16,937 bases of DNA. Origin: JBFJVD01 sp041624375. Its GTDB lineage: Bacteria > Chloroflexota > Anaerolineae > Anaerolineales > E44-bin32. Below are positions 6,145 to 13,351 of this stretch, piece after piece; positions within the stretch are counted from its first letter, which is position 1, and each line of letters opens with the position of its first letter. The position numbers were made by a program, and so were the translations under genes. The notes under the pieces are model-generated. The model searched no databases. It was given only the letters and a program-made list of their open reading frames with translations, and was not told where the DNA came from. The stretch is taken from assembly GCA_041624375.1 (NCBI GenBank), contig JBFJVD010000029.1:1-16937 (forward strand). Reading direction: 5' to 3'.

Positions 6145-7080
6145 ATGTCTGCTGAACAGGACGGTAAGCCGCGGCTCCTGATCGTTGGCACCGGCGCGAT
6201 GGCCTGTCTCTTCGGGTCGCGGCTGGCCCCGCACGCCGACGTGAGCCTGCTCGGAACCTGGCAGACCGGGCTGGATGCATTGCGCCGGCGTGGGATCCAG
6301 CTCGAGCGAGATGGCCGGCTGGAGAAGGTTCCGGTGCGGGCCACCGACGACCCGGGCGCCTGCGCTGGGTCGCCGAGGGCGCTGGTGCTGGTGAAGTCCT
6401 GGCAGACCGAGCGCGCGGCAGCCCGCTTGCAGCAGTGCCTGGCGCCGGACGGAATCGCGCTCACCCTCCAGAACGGAATCGGCAATCTGGAGATCCTTGC
6501 CGCAGCGCTCGGACCGGAGCGCACCGCGCTCGGCGTCACGACGATGGGCGCCACCCTGCTGGGCCCCGGCCACGTTCGCGCCGGCGGTGAGGGAACCACC
6601 CATCTCGCCGCACATCCCCGGCTGGGCGCCATGGCCGACCTCTTCTGCCGGGCCGGGCTCCAGACCGAGACGGTGCAGGATCTCGAATCGCTGCTGTGGG
6701 GCAAGCTGGCGATCAACGCCAGCATTAACCCGCTTACGGCGCTGCTCGGCGTACGCAATGGCAGGTTGCTTGAGAGCGCCCCTGCCCGCCGCATCATGGC
6801 TGAGCTGGCCGAGGAGGTGGCCCGCGTGGCGGCCGCCCGCGGGATCGAGCTGCCGTTTGCCGACCCGGCTGCCGCTGCCGAAGACGTCGCCCGGCGGACG
6901 GCGGCCAACCGTTCTTCGATGCTGCAAGATATGCTGCGCGGCGCGCCGACCGAAGTGGAAGCGATTCAGGGCGCCATCGTGAAGGCCGGTGAGGCGGCAG
7001 GCGTGCCCACGCCGGCCAACCGACTCGTCGCCGACCTGGTTCGGGCGCAGGTCGGGCTTCATGTTGAGGGAAATCGATGA
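6145..7080 (+). CDS. panE: 2-dehydropantoate 2-reductase (ketopantoate reductase)
   Basis: PanE reduces ketopantoate to pantoate with NADPH. The 311-residue protein has the N-terminal Rossmann motif LLIVGTGAMACLFGS (GxGxxA at 15-20), the LVKSWQT strand, the LTLQNGIGNLE loop that contacts cofactor and substrate, and the C-terminal helical domain with WGKLAINASINPLTALLGVRNG. Lys187 in that motif is the catalytic lysine by family analogy. The late NRSSMLQDMLRGAPTEVEAI signature, with Asn and Ser that bind the substrate, is also present. The ATG at 6145 has no recognisable Shine-Dalgarno sequence and lies 14 bases after a strong hairpin, which is unusual among its neighbours. Its stop overlaps the panC start (ATGA). 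Confidence 0.95.
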   Translation: MSAEQDGKPRLLIVGTGAMACLFGSRLAPHADVSLLGTWQTGLDALRRRGIQLERDGRLEKVPVRATDDPGACAGSPRALVLVKSWQTERAAARLQQCLAPDGIALTLQNGIGNLEILAAALGPERTALGVTTMGATLLGPGHVRAGGEGTTHLAAHPRLGAMADLFCRAGLQTETVQDLESLLWGKLAINASINPLTALLGVRNGRLLESAPARRIMAELAEEVARVAAARGIELPFADPAAAAEDVARRTAANRSSMLQDMLRGAPTEVEAIQGAIVKAGEAAGVPTPANRLVADLVRAQVGLHVEGNR

Positions 7081-7934
7081 AGGTTGTGTACACCCTGACC
7101 GAGCTGCACGCCGTGCGGCGCGAGCAACCTGGGCCGTTCGGCCTCGTACCCACCATGGGTTTTCTCCATGAAGGACACCTCTCCCTCGTGCGACGGGCGC
7201 GCCAGGAATCCGCTGCCGTTGGGGTCAGCATCTTCATCAACCCCGCACAGTTTGGTGAGGGCGAAGACATCGCTAGCTACCCGCGCGACATGGACCGCGA
7301 TTTGGCGATGCTTGAAGCTGGAGGCGCGGACCTCGTTTGGGTGCCTGAACCCGAAGAGGTCTACCCGGCCGGCTTCCAGACCTGGGTCACCGTTGAGAAC
7401 CTGACCGAGGTGCTTGAAGGCGCGCGCCGCCCGGGCCACTTCCGCGGGGTGACCACAGTGGTCGCCAAGCTGTTTCTTGCGTTCCAGCCGGACCGCGCCT
7501 ACTTCGGCCAGAAGGACGCCCAGCAGGCGATTGTCATCCGGCGGATGGTGAGGGACCTGAGCTTCCCCCTGCAAGTCGTCGTCTGCCCGACGGTGCGTGA
7601 GCCGGACGGGCTGGCGCTCTCCAGCCGCAATATGTACCTCGGCCCGGCGGAACGGGAGGCGGCTGTTGTCTTATACAGGGCGCTTGCGGCTGCCAGCGCG
7701 GCGTTCGAGGCCGGCCAGCGAGATGCGGAGGCGCTGCGGGCGCGGATGCTGGAGACGCTGCAAGCCGAACCCCTGGCACATCCGGAATACGTCTCGGTCG
7801 CCGATCCAGAGACACTGCAGGAGCTCGTCGGCCGCGTCGACCAGGGGCTGCTCTCCATGGCGGTGCGGATCGGCAAGGCGAGGCTGATTGACAATTTGGT
7901 GATTGGTGAGGTTGCCCATGCTACTGACGATTGA
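7077..7934 (+). CDS. panC: Pantothenate synthetase (pantoate-beta-alanine ligase)
   Basis: PanC condenses pantoate with beta-alanine using ATP, via a pantoyl-adenylate, to make pantothenate. The 285-residue length is normal. Family marks in order: LVPTMGFLHEGHLSLV with the HIGH-like HEGH at 31-34, VSIFINPAQFGEGEDIASYPR, DLVWVPEPEEVYP, the LTEVLEGARRPGHFRGVTTVV loop, the FGQKDAQQ motif, and the KMSKS-like LALSSRNMYL. The ATG at 7077 overlaps the panE stop and has GAGGG (7066-7070) six bases upstream. The 3' end overlaps the coaX start by 17 bases. Beta-alanine must come from elsewhere, as no aspartate decarboxylase (panD) is in the window. Confidence 0.96.
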   Translation: MKVVYTLTELHAVRREQPGPFGLVPTMGFLHEGHLSLVRRARQESAAVGVSIFINPAQFGEGEDIASYPRDMDRDLAMLEAGGADLVWVPEPEEVYPAGFQTWVTVENLTEVLEGARRPGHFRGVTTVVAKLFLAFQPDRAYFGQKDAQQAIVIRRMVRDLSFPLQVVVCPTVREPDGLALSSRNMYLGPAEREAAVVLYRALAAASAAFEAGQRDAEALRARMLETLQAEPLAHPEYVSVADPETLQELVGRVDQGLLSMAVRIGKARLIDNLVIGEVAHATDD

Positions 7935-8685
7935 CGTTGGCAATACGAACATCAGCTTGGGGCTGTACAAAGGGGATTCGCTCGTAGCCGTCTGGCGCCT
8001 GGCGACCGATCACGAACGCATGCCGGATGAATACGGCTTCCAGATGCTCGGGCTCATTCAGCACGCCGGCTACGGCCCCGAGGATATCGAGGGGGCGGCC
8101 ATGGCCTCGGTGGTGCCCCCGCTGACCGCGACCTTTACTTCGGCGTGTGAGGCCTATGTCAGGCAGCGCCCGCTCGTCGTGGGTGCGGGCGTGCGGACCG
8201 GTGTACGCATTCGCTATGAGGATCCGAAAGCCGTCGGCGCCGACCGTGTGGTGGATGCGGCCGCCGTCCAGCATCTCTACGGCGGCCCGGCCTGCGTGGT
8301 CGACTTCGGTACCGGGACCACCTTCGACGCCGTGTCGGCAGAAGGCGATTACCTTGGCGGCGCGATCGCGCCCGGTATCGGCATCGCCGCTCAGGCGCTC
8401 TTTCAGCGGACGGCGCAGCTGCCGCGGGTGAGCCTGGAACGGCCGCCGACTGCGATCGGGCGCAATACGGTCCATGCGATGCAGTCCGGGATCCTCTTCG
8501 GCTACGTCGGCCTGGTTGAGGGGATGGTGGCGCGCTTTCGAGCCGAGCTGGGTCCACAGATGAAGGTCATCGGCACCGGCGGGCTGGCCGAGCTGATCGC
8601 GGCGGAGACCGAGGTCATCGAACACTTGGCGCCGTGGCTGACGTTGGACGGGCTGCGGATCATCTGGCAAATGAACAACGAGTGA
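7918..8685 (+). CDS. coaX: Type III pantothenate kinase
   Basis: CoaX phosphorylates pantothenate to 4'-phosphopantothenate, the first committed step of CoA synthesis. Type III enzymes belong to the ASKHA fold, need a monovalent cation and are not inhibited by CoA. The 255-residue protein starts MLLTIDVGNTNISLGLY with the phosphate-binding DxGNT (Asp6), then IRYEDPKAVGADRVVDAAA (the GADR pantothenate-site motif), VVDFGTGTTFDAVSAEGDYLGGAIAPG and VIGTGGLAELI. The ATG at 7918 is preferred because GGTGAGG (7905-7911) lies just before it; a TTG at 7903 would add five residues before the conserved start. Its presence in the pan operon links pantothenate synthesis directly to CoA production. Confidence 0.95.
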   Translation: MLLTIDVGNTNISLGLYKGDSLVAVWRLATDHERMPDEYGFQMLGLIQHAGYGPEDIEGAAMASVVPPLTATFTSACEAYVRQRPLVVGAGVRTGVRIRYEDPKAVGADRVVDAAAVQHLYGGPACVVDFGTGTTFDAVSAEGDYLGGAIAPGIGIAAQALFQRTAQLPRVSLERPPTAIGRNTVHAMQSGILFGYVGLVEGMVARFRAELGPQMKVIGTGGLAELIAAETEVIEHLAPWLTLDGLRIIWQMNNE

Positions 8686-8727
8686 GTGCCAGTATCCGCC
8701 ACGAGCATCTGGCGTCCGAGAGTGCGG

Positions 8728-8733
8728 TATCAT
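8728..8733 (+). promoter_or_regulatory. -10 box TATCAT, leaderless start of the two-helix membrane gene
   Basis: TATCAT ends seven bases before the GTG at 8741, so transcription would begin on or beside the start codon. There is no Shine-Dalgarno sequence and no clear -35 box. This suggests that the gene after coaX has its own promoter rather than being part of the pan operon. Confidence 0.4.
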
Positions 8734-8740
8734 CCATCTC

Positions 8741-9313
8741 GTGGAACCTTCCGTGACCGAAACGAAGCGCGGGCGCCGCATCGATTGGCAGTACGTCGTC
8801 GGCCTCATGCTGGTGCCGCTGGTCGTCGCCGTCCTGCTGGCCGCCGGCGCGTGGCTGCAGGCGGCGCGGCGCTATGATCCGGGCTATTTCACGCCGGAGT
8901 ACGTGGAGCGCTACGAGGCGCCAGGCTCTGTTGCGATCGAGCTGGAGGCGGTGCTGCGGACCGGTGACCGGGATCATCTGCAGGTCCTGCAGGCGACTCG
9001 GGGCATCCCGCAGGCGTTTTCGGAGCGTCCCGCGCTGATTCTGGCCCTGCTCTACAACGTCGAAGGCGACTATTTCAATTACCTGTACTTCGACGCCAGC
9101 AACTACGAACGGGTGATTCAGCACGTCCGCGAAGTTGATGGGCGCTATGTCGTCGTGGAAGAGGGTCTGTATTTCTTCTTCGATAGCGGTCGGTGGCTGG
9201 AATTCTACGCGCCCATCGCCGCCACCTGGTGGATCCTGGTGATCGTCTTCACCGCCGGGGTCTGGTTCTTCCGCTACATGCGCGACGTCCGGCTGGCCAC
9301 GTTCCAGCGCTAG
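8741..9313 (+). CDS. Two-helix membrane protein of unknown function
   Basis: A 190-residue protein with a short basic cytoplasmic start, a first membrane helix at about residues 19-41 (VVGLMLVPLVVAVLLAAGAWL), an outside domain of some 115 residues and a second helix near 159-178 (APIAATWWILVIVFTAGVWFF), ending in a basic tail. The outer domain is rich in Tyr and Phe (ALLYNVEGDYFNYLYFD, YVVVEEGLYFFFDSGRWLEFY). I do not recognise a family. The GTG start at 8741 fits the TATCAT box seven bases upstream; a second GTG four codons later is possible. It is followed by a strong hairpin at 9314-9347. Confidence 0.75.
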   Translation: MEPSVTETKRGRRIDWQYVVGLMLVPLVVAVLLAAGAWLQAARRYDPGYFTPEYVERYEAPGSVAIELEAVLRTGDRDHLQVLQATRGIPQAFSERPALILALLYNVEGDYFNYLYFDASNYERVIQHVREVDGRYVVVEEGLYFFFDSGRWLEFYAPIAATWWILVIVFTAGVWFFRYMRDVRLATFQR

Positions 9314-9347
9314 GCGGACGCATCCGGGGCGCATGCCCCATGTCCGC
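9314..9347 (+). terminator. Strong hairpin after the two-helix membrane gene
   Basis: GCGGA (9314-9318), CAT (9321-9323) and GGGGC (9326-9330) pair with GCCCC (9335-9339), ATG (9340-9342) and TCCGC (9343-9347), giving 13 pairs with two 2-base bulges on one side and a GCAT loop. It begins on the base after the stop codon. No T-run follows, so it would be a non-classical terminator or a stability element. Confidence 0.4.
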
Positions 9348-9380
9348 GCACGGGATGTGGGAGATAAACAAGAGGAAGTC

Positions 9381-9947
9381 ATGGCTGATCTTGAAGGGCG
9401 AGTCGAAGCGATCCTGATCTCCCGCGCGCCGGGCCAGGTCGCCAGCCAGCGCGTGGAACAGGTTGAGGTGACCTTTGAAGGCTTCGCTGGCGACCGGCAT
9501 GCGGGGATCACCAGCCGCGCCGGCGGGCGCTCCCGTCGCTACCCACGGGGCACAGAGATCCGCAACACGCGGCAGGTCTCGATCGTCTCGCACGAGGAAC
9601 TCGCGGAGATCGCCCGCCGTCTCGAGTTGGAGGAAGTGCTCCCGGAGTGGCTCGGGGCGAACCTGTGCCTGCGCGGAATCCCCCATCTCACCCAACTTCC
9701 CCCAGGGACCCGGCTGTTCTTCTCGCAGCGAGCGGCGCTTGTCGTCGAAGGCGAGAATCAGCCGTGCACCGGCCCCGGCGAGGTGATTCAGGCCGCCTAT
9801 CCCACAGGCGTCGACCTCGACGTTCGGTTTCCCAAGGCGGCGAAGGGACTGCGAGGGTTGGTTGGCTGGGTGGAGCGGCCCGGCCAGATCGCCACCGGCG
9901 ACAGCCTGGAAGCGGTGCTCCCGGCACCTGTGATGTACCCGGGCTGA
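9381..9947 (+). CDS. MOSC domain-containing protein
   Basis: A 188-residue protein consisting of a MOSC (molybdenum cofactor sulfurase C-terminal) domain. The family hallmarks are FEGFAGDRHAGIT near residue 32, QVSIVSHEELAEI, LGANLCLRGIPHLTQLPPGTRLFF and the conserved cysteine in VVEGENQPCTGPGEVI, which carries sulfur or binds the molybdenum ligand in characterised members such as YiiM and mARC. Stand-alone MOSC proteins act in molybdenum-cofactor sulfur chemistry or reduction of N-hydroxylated bases, but the substrate here is unknown. The ATG at 9381 is chosen because GAGGAAG sits just upstream; an earlier in-frame start at 9333 would begin inside the preceding hairpin. Confidence 0.88.
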   Translation: MADLEGRVEAILISRAPGQVASQRVEQVEVTFEGFAGDRHAGITSRAGGRSRRYPRGTEIRNTRQVSIVSHEELAEIARRLELEEVLPEWLGANLCLRGIPHLTQLPPGTRLFFSQRAALVVEGENQPCTGPGEVIQAAYPTGVDLDVRFPKAAKGLRGLVGWVERPGQIATGDSLEAVLPAPVMYPG

Positions 9948-9981
9948 CCGGCCGCTTGGCTTACCGTCCAAGGACAATGCG

Positions 9982-10917
9982 ATGACCAAGGCGGCCAGCT
10001 CCGAGGCCCCACCGCTCGACGCTTACCTCTCCCTGCTCATCGTCTACATTGTATGGGGCAGCACCTATCTCGCCATCCGCATCGGGGTGCGCGAAGGCTC
10101 CGGCTTTCCGCCTTTCACACTGAGCGCGAGCCGCGTGCTGGCCGCCGGGATCCTGATGTTCGCCTGGGCGTTGCTGAGCCGCCGGCGCATCCGGCTCTCG
10201 CGCCGGGAGCTGGCGGCGCTCGCCGTCTCGGGCGTGCTGCTCTGGGGTGGTGGAAATGGCCTGGTCACCTGGGCGGAGCAGCGCGCCGACTCGGGCTACG
10301 CCGCCCTGATCATCGGCGCCACACCCATCTGGGGCGCGCTGCTCGAAGCGCTGCTCGATCGACGGCTCCCTTCCTGGCGTCTCGTGCTGTCGCTCCTGAT
10401 TGGATTCGCCGGCATTGCCCTGCTGAGCCTGCCGGTGCTGCAGGCTGGGGGGACGGCGGACCTGGCGGGATTGGCGGCCCTGCTGCTGGCGGCGGTGAGT
10501 TGGGCGGCGGGCACCGTCCTCTTCGGCCGCGCCCGCCTGGATCTCTCGGTCCGCGTCAGCGCCGCGTACCAGCAGTTGTTCGGTTCCGTGGCGCTGGCGA
10601 TGGGTGTCGTTTTCTTGGGTGAGCCGGCCCCGGATCCCGTGCCGGAAGCGGTCGCAGCCTGGTTCTACCTGCTTCTGTTTGGTTCGCTGATCGGATACAC
10701 CGCCTACATTCGGGTCTTGCGTCTGCTGCCGACGAACCTGGTGATGACCTACGCCTATGTGAACCCGGTCATCGCTGTGCTGCTTGGCTGGGCGATCCTG
10801 CGCGAGCCGATCACTGGCTGGATGCTCGCCGGCGCGGCGCTTGTCCTGGTTGGTGTGGCGGGCGTGTTTCGCCAGCGGCGTTCTGTCGCTGTTCAGTCAG
10901 GCGCGGTGCGAGGCTGA
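9982..10917 (+). CDS. DMT-superfamily (EamA/RhaT) transporter
   Basis: A 311-residue inner-membrane protein with about ten hydrophobic helices arranged as two EamA repeats. The first begins LLIVYIVWGSTYLAIRIGV, with the conserved WG(S/G)(T/N) of the family, and includes GNGLVTWAEQRADSGYAALIIGATPIWGALL. The second ends with LLPTNLVMTYAYVNPVIAVLLGWAILREPI, typical of the C-terminal repeat. The overall pattern is closest to the YedA group of putative metabolite exporters; the substrate is unknown. AAGGA at 9970-9974 precedes the ATG at 9982, and the gene follows the MOSC gene by 34 bases, so cotranscription is likely. Confidence 0.92.
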   Translation: MTKAASSEAPPLDAYLSLLIVYIVWGSTYLAIRIGVREGSGFPPFTLSASRVLAAGILMFAWALLSRRRIRLSRRELAALAVSGVLLWGGGNGLVTWAEQRADSGYAALIIGATPIWGALLEALLDRRLPSWRLVLSLLIGFAGIALLSLPVLQAGGTADLAGLAALLLAAVSWAAGTVLFGRARLDLSVRVSAAYQQLFGSVALAMGVVFLGEPAPDPVPEAVAAWFYLLLFGSLIGYTAYIRVLRLLPTNLVMTYAYVNPVIAVLLGWAILREPITGWMLAGAALVLVGVAGVFRQRRSVAVQSGAVRG

Positions 10918-10970
10918 CGACGCAGTCCGCACATTCGGTTGAACAAGTGAGCGGGATCGGAGGTCACCAA

Positions 10971-11291
10971 GTGGCTGAGGAGATTCTGTATCAGCGCGGA
11001 ACCATGTTCGTGCGCCGTCTCACGCTGGCGCCCGGGGAGGCGATGCCCTGGCACCGCGACCCCTACCATCGGGTGACCGTGGTTTTGACGGACGGCACGC
11101 TGGCGATCGAGTACCACGACGGTTCTCCCGGGCAGCGCTTCGACGTTCGAGCCGGGCAGGTGGACTGGGATGAGCCAAGCGAGGAGCTGCATCGGGGCGT
11201 GAACGCGGGCACGGCGCCCTATGAGGAAGTGACCGTGTTCTTGCTCGATCGGCCCGGCGCCGTGCCGCAGCCGGGCGAGACTCCATCCTGA
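10971..11291 (+). CDS. Small cupin-domain protein
   Basis: A 106-residue single-domain cupin. Motif 1 is seen in LAPGEAMPWHRDPYHRVTVVLTDGTL, with two His suited to metal binding but no glutamate at the usual place. Motif 2 is the DWDEPSEELHRGVNAG segment with a third His. The product is probably a small metal-binding beta-barrel; catalysis or ligand binding cannot be specified. The GTG at 10971 is chosen because GGAGGT (10959-10964) is six bases upstream; an in-frame GTG at 10947 lacks such a site. It lies 53 bases after the DMT transporter gene on the same strand, and nothing terminator-like is seen between them. Confidence 0.78.
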   Translation: MAEEILYQRGTMFVRRLTLAPGEAMPWHRDPYHRVTVVLTDGTLAIEYHDGSPGQRFDVRAGQVDWDEPSEELHRGVNAGTAPYEEVTVFLLDRPGAVPQPGETPS

Positions 11292-11667
11292 GATGACCGC
11301 GCAACCTCCATAATGGCCCCGGGCGTTCACTTCGGGTCCACCAGCCTGGCGACCTCTAACACCAGGATCAGCCGTCTCCGGTCTCTGACCGGCTGTCGTT
11401 CCCCTGGCGGCTTCAGCTCCTTCAGGTCCGTTACGATTTGCAGACGTTGGGGTGATAGGCTTTCGGTTATGGGAAGCCCATCGGCGCACGCACTGCCATA
11501 CGCGAGTGAGCAGACATCGACGTGTCGAACGGTGCGTTGATTCGCTGGGCTGGCATGGCTGGGTTGGTTGCTCCGGTCGGAGAAGCCATCTGAATCTATG
11601 TAGATGAATCCGACGCGCGCTTCCTTGCCGGCTGGGCTCGCCGCATCGCATGCCGGGAGGTGTCGCC
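11292..11667. other. 375-base stretch without a convincing gene; possible decayed coding remnant on the minus strand
   Basis: No complete gene is supported here. The plus-strand frame at 11313-11540 is Ser/Arg-rich and reads as chance. On the minus strand, the frame ending at the TGA at 11327-11329 reads as plausible protein for some 65 codons (HVDVCSLAYGSAC, LPITESLSPQRL, LQIVTDLKELKPPGE), then breaks into low-complexity sequence upstream with no nearby start codon or ribosome-binding site. It may be the tail of a decayed gene. The part near 11541-11650 also shows nothing recognisable. Confidence 0.4.
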
Positions 11668-12168
11668 TTGAGTTCCTGGATTCTTCAGGGGGCCGTCGTC
11701 CTTGCCATCGCCTTCGCGCCGGTGGCGGCTTTGCTCCTGATCCGAAATTCCATCGGGGCGCTGAACGCAGCCGCATGGCTGGTGTTGTGGGGCGCGCTCA
11801 TCATTGCCGGTGAGCACGCCAATTTCGCCGTCGCCCTCTCCATTGCGCTGGCGGATGCCCCGGGCCTGAGCGATCATGCGCAGTTCCATTTCTTCATGGC
11901 GGGCATCTATACGGCGGTGGCTGCGGTCCTGCTGGGCGTTGTCGCTTGGTGCCTGCTGCGCAGCGGAAGCCGCGCCGGCTGGTTCGCCGTCCTGTTCGTC
12001 TTCCTCTTCGGTGGGGCATTCGAGGTCGTGGCCGGAACGACCATCTTCCCGCATGGCATCCCGCCGCGATCGATCCCGCTGGGCCTGGCCCTTTACGCGT
12101 ACATCGCCGCACTCGGCGGAGCGCTGGTCATCTCCTATCGTCCGATATTCAGGGGGAGGTCCACCTGA
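11668..12168 (+). CDS. Four-helix membrane protein of unknown function
   Basis: A 166-residue integral membrane protein with four hydrophobic segments: WILQGAVVLAIAFAPVAALLL, NAAAWLVLWGALIIAGEHA, FMAGIYTAVAAVLLGVVAWCLL and WFAVLFVFLFGGAFEVVAG, with a further weakly hydrophobic stretch LGLALYAYIAALGGALVIS that would make five. Polar residues within the membrane region (GEHANF, DHAQFHFF) may be functional. No family is recognised. The start is taken as the TTG at 11668 because GGGAGG (11655-11660) is seven bases before it; the ATG at 11650 would begin before that site and add six residues. Confidence 0.7.
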   Translation: MSSWILQGAVVLAIAFAPVAALLLIRNSIGALNAAAWLVLWGALIIAGEHANFAVALSIALADAPGLSDHAQFHFFMAGIYTAVAAVLLGVVAWCLLRSGSRAGWFAVLFVFLFGGAFEVVAGTTIFPHGIPPRSIPLGLALYAYIAALGGALVISYRPIFRGRST

Positions 12169-12268
12169 ACGGCATAGGCCGGCTTTTCCGCCGCTTGTGG
12201 CCTTGTATCCTACGGCATTTCGTATAGCGTTCTACATGAGCTGAGGTACTTCGAAAATTGGGACCACC

Positions 12269-12871
12269 GTGAAATTGTTTTATGAGATCATCTATCGCTA
12301 TTTTCGTGCCCCATGGGACATTGGAGCGAGAGACGAGCTGGTAGCCCTCGTTGAGCATGGGCGCATCAGGCCCTGTCGTGCCATCGACCTGGGCTGCGGC
12401 GCAGGTGCCAACGCGATCTACCTGGCGCAAAAAGGATTCGAGGTCACCGGCGTCGATTTCGCCGAATCTGCCATCGAAAAGGCGAGAGAGCGTGCCAGGG
12501 AAGCGGGTGTTGACGTCGACTTCATCGTGGACGATCTCACAGACCTGCGCCATGTCTCGGGTACATTCGACTTCTTGCTTGACTACGGTGTCTTTGACGA
12601 TCTTCGATTGCACCAGCGGGAATCCTATCTGCAAAACATGCTGGCGCTGACCCATTCGCACAGTCGCTACCTTTTGTGGGGCTTCGAGTATCCAATGCGC
12701 TGGTGGGAGAGATTCTTGCCCTTCTACGACATCCCATTTCGTGCAGGGGAGATTGAGGAACGATTCGGACTCTATTTCGAGATCGAAAGGATCGCCGGAG
12801 TCCTCGATTGGTCACGGTTTCCACCCGGATACGCTGCTTACCTTATGACTCGAAAAGGAGACGCTCCATGA
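12269..12871 (+). CDS. Class I SAM-dependent methyltransferase
   Basis: A 200-residue cytoplasmic methyltransferase with the standard Rossmann-like SAM fold. Motif I is AIDLGCGAGANAIYLAQKG (about residues 38-56), followed by motif II VTGVDFAESAIEKARERA with the acidic residue that binds the SAM ribose, DVDFIVDDLTDL, and motif IV-like FDFLLDYGVFDDL. The layout resembles small TehB/thiopurine-type enzymes; the substrate is unknown. The GTG at 12269 has only a weak GGGA upstream. Its codons are clearly more AT-rich at third positions than those of the genes on either side, suggesting later acquisition together with the next gene. Its stop overlaps that gene (ATGA). Confidence 0.9.
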   Translation: MKLFYEIIYRYFRAPWDIGARDELVALVEHGRIRPCRAIDLGCGAGANAIYLAQKGFEVTGVDFAESAIEKARERAREAGVDVDFIVDDLTDLRHVSGTFDFLLDYGVFDDLRLHQRESYLQNMLALTHSHSRYLLWGFEYPMRWWERFLPFYDIPFRAGEIEERFGLYFEIERIAGVLDWSRFPPGYAAYLMTRKGDAP

Positions 12872-13281
12872 AACGCTGGGTTCTTTCCCTGAACGGCGCA
12901 ATCACGCTCTCTCTGATTGCTTTGCTCACATTTTTGGGCCGCGGATTCATGGATTGGCGGTATGAAATCCCGCTGCAGGATCCTTCGGGCGTCTGGGACA
13001 TACCTGGAGCCATTATCTACATGGGGTTCGCCGGCGGCTGGATCTGGGGGCTTCTGGCCGCCGCACAAAATAGCCGAAGAGGCCTCACAGCGATCTTGCT
13101 TCTCGCCCTGCTGCTGGATGTTGTGCTAGCCTTGGCGACCTATTTCATTTTTTGCCCGCCATGGACGGGATGTGAAGTCTGGCCCAATGCATGGCTCTGG
13201 AACTGGGCGAATCTGATTTCAGGCGTGCTGGCCGTCGCTGCGACCGCCGCCCAGCTCAGGCAGACCCAAGCGCAGGCATAG
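12868..13281 (+). CDS. Small four-helix membrane protein, coupled to methyltransferase
   Basis: A 137-residue membrane protein with hydrophobic segments at about 7-25 (SLNGAITLSLIALLTFLG), 46-65 (IPGAIIYMGFAGGWIWGLLAA), 72-92 (GLTAILLLALLLDVVLALATY) and 108-127 (WLWNWANLISGVLAVAATAA). Two cysteines (FCPPWTGCEVW) lie in the loop before the last helix and could form a disulfide outside the cell. The ATG at 12868 overlaps the methyltransferase stop and has AAGGAG (12854-12859) upstream, so the two are expressed together. I do not recognise the family. Confidence 0.8.
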   Translation: MKRWVLSLNGAITLSLIALLTFLGRGFMDWRYEIPLQDPSGVWDIPGAIIYMGFAGGWIWGLLAAAQNSRRGLTAILLLALLLDVVLALATYFIFCPPWTGCEVWPNAWLWNWANLISGVLAVAATAAQLRQTQAQA

Positions 13282-13302
13282 ATTCTCGCAACAGTGCGTC
13301 CG

Positions 13303-13329
13303 CAGGCCGCAACCGTGCAACATGGCCTG
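13303..13329 (+). repeat. Inverted repeat upstream of the phosphotransferase gene
   Basis: CAGGCC (13303-13308) and GGCCTG (13324-13329) form a 6-base inverted repeat with a 15-base spacer between the membrane-protein stop and the ribosome-binding site of the phosphotransferase gene. It may be an operator or a hairpin, or chance in this GC-rich DNA. Confidence 0.2.
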
Positions 13330-13351
13330 ATCCTCACTCTGGAGGAGCGAA

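Noticed and set aside
5197..7062. Very long open frame (621 codons) on the minus strand over panB and panE
   Set aside because: Its translation is rich in Arg, His, Gly and Gln with no recognisable motifs, and it lies antisense to two certain genes; high GC content explains long stop-free antisense frames.
12149..12661. 170-codon minus-strand frame over the methyltransferase
   Set aside because: The plus strand encodes an unmistakable SAM motif; the antisense frame has no domain and no ribosome-binding site.
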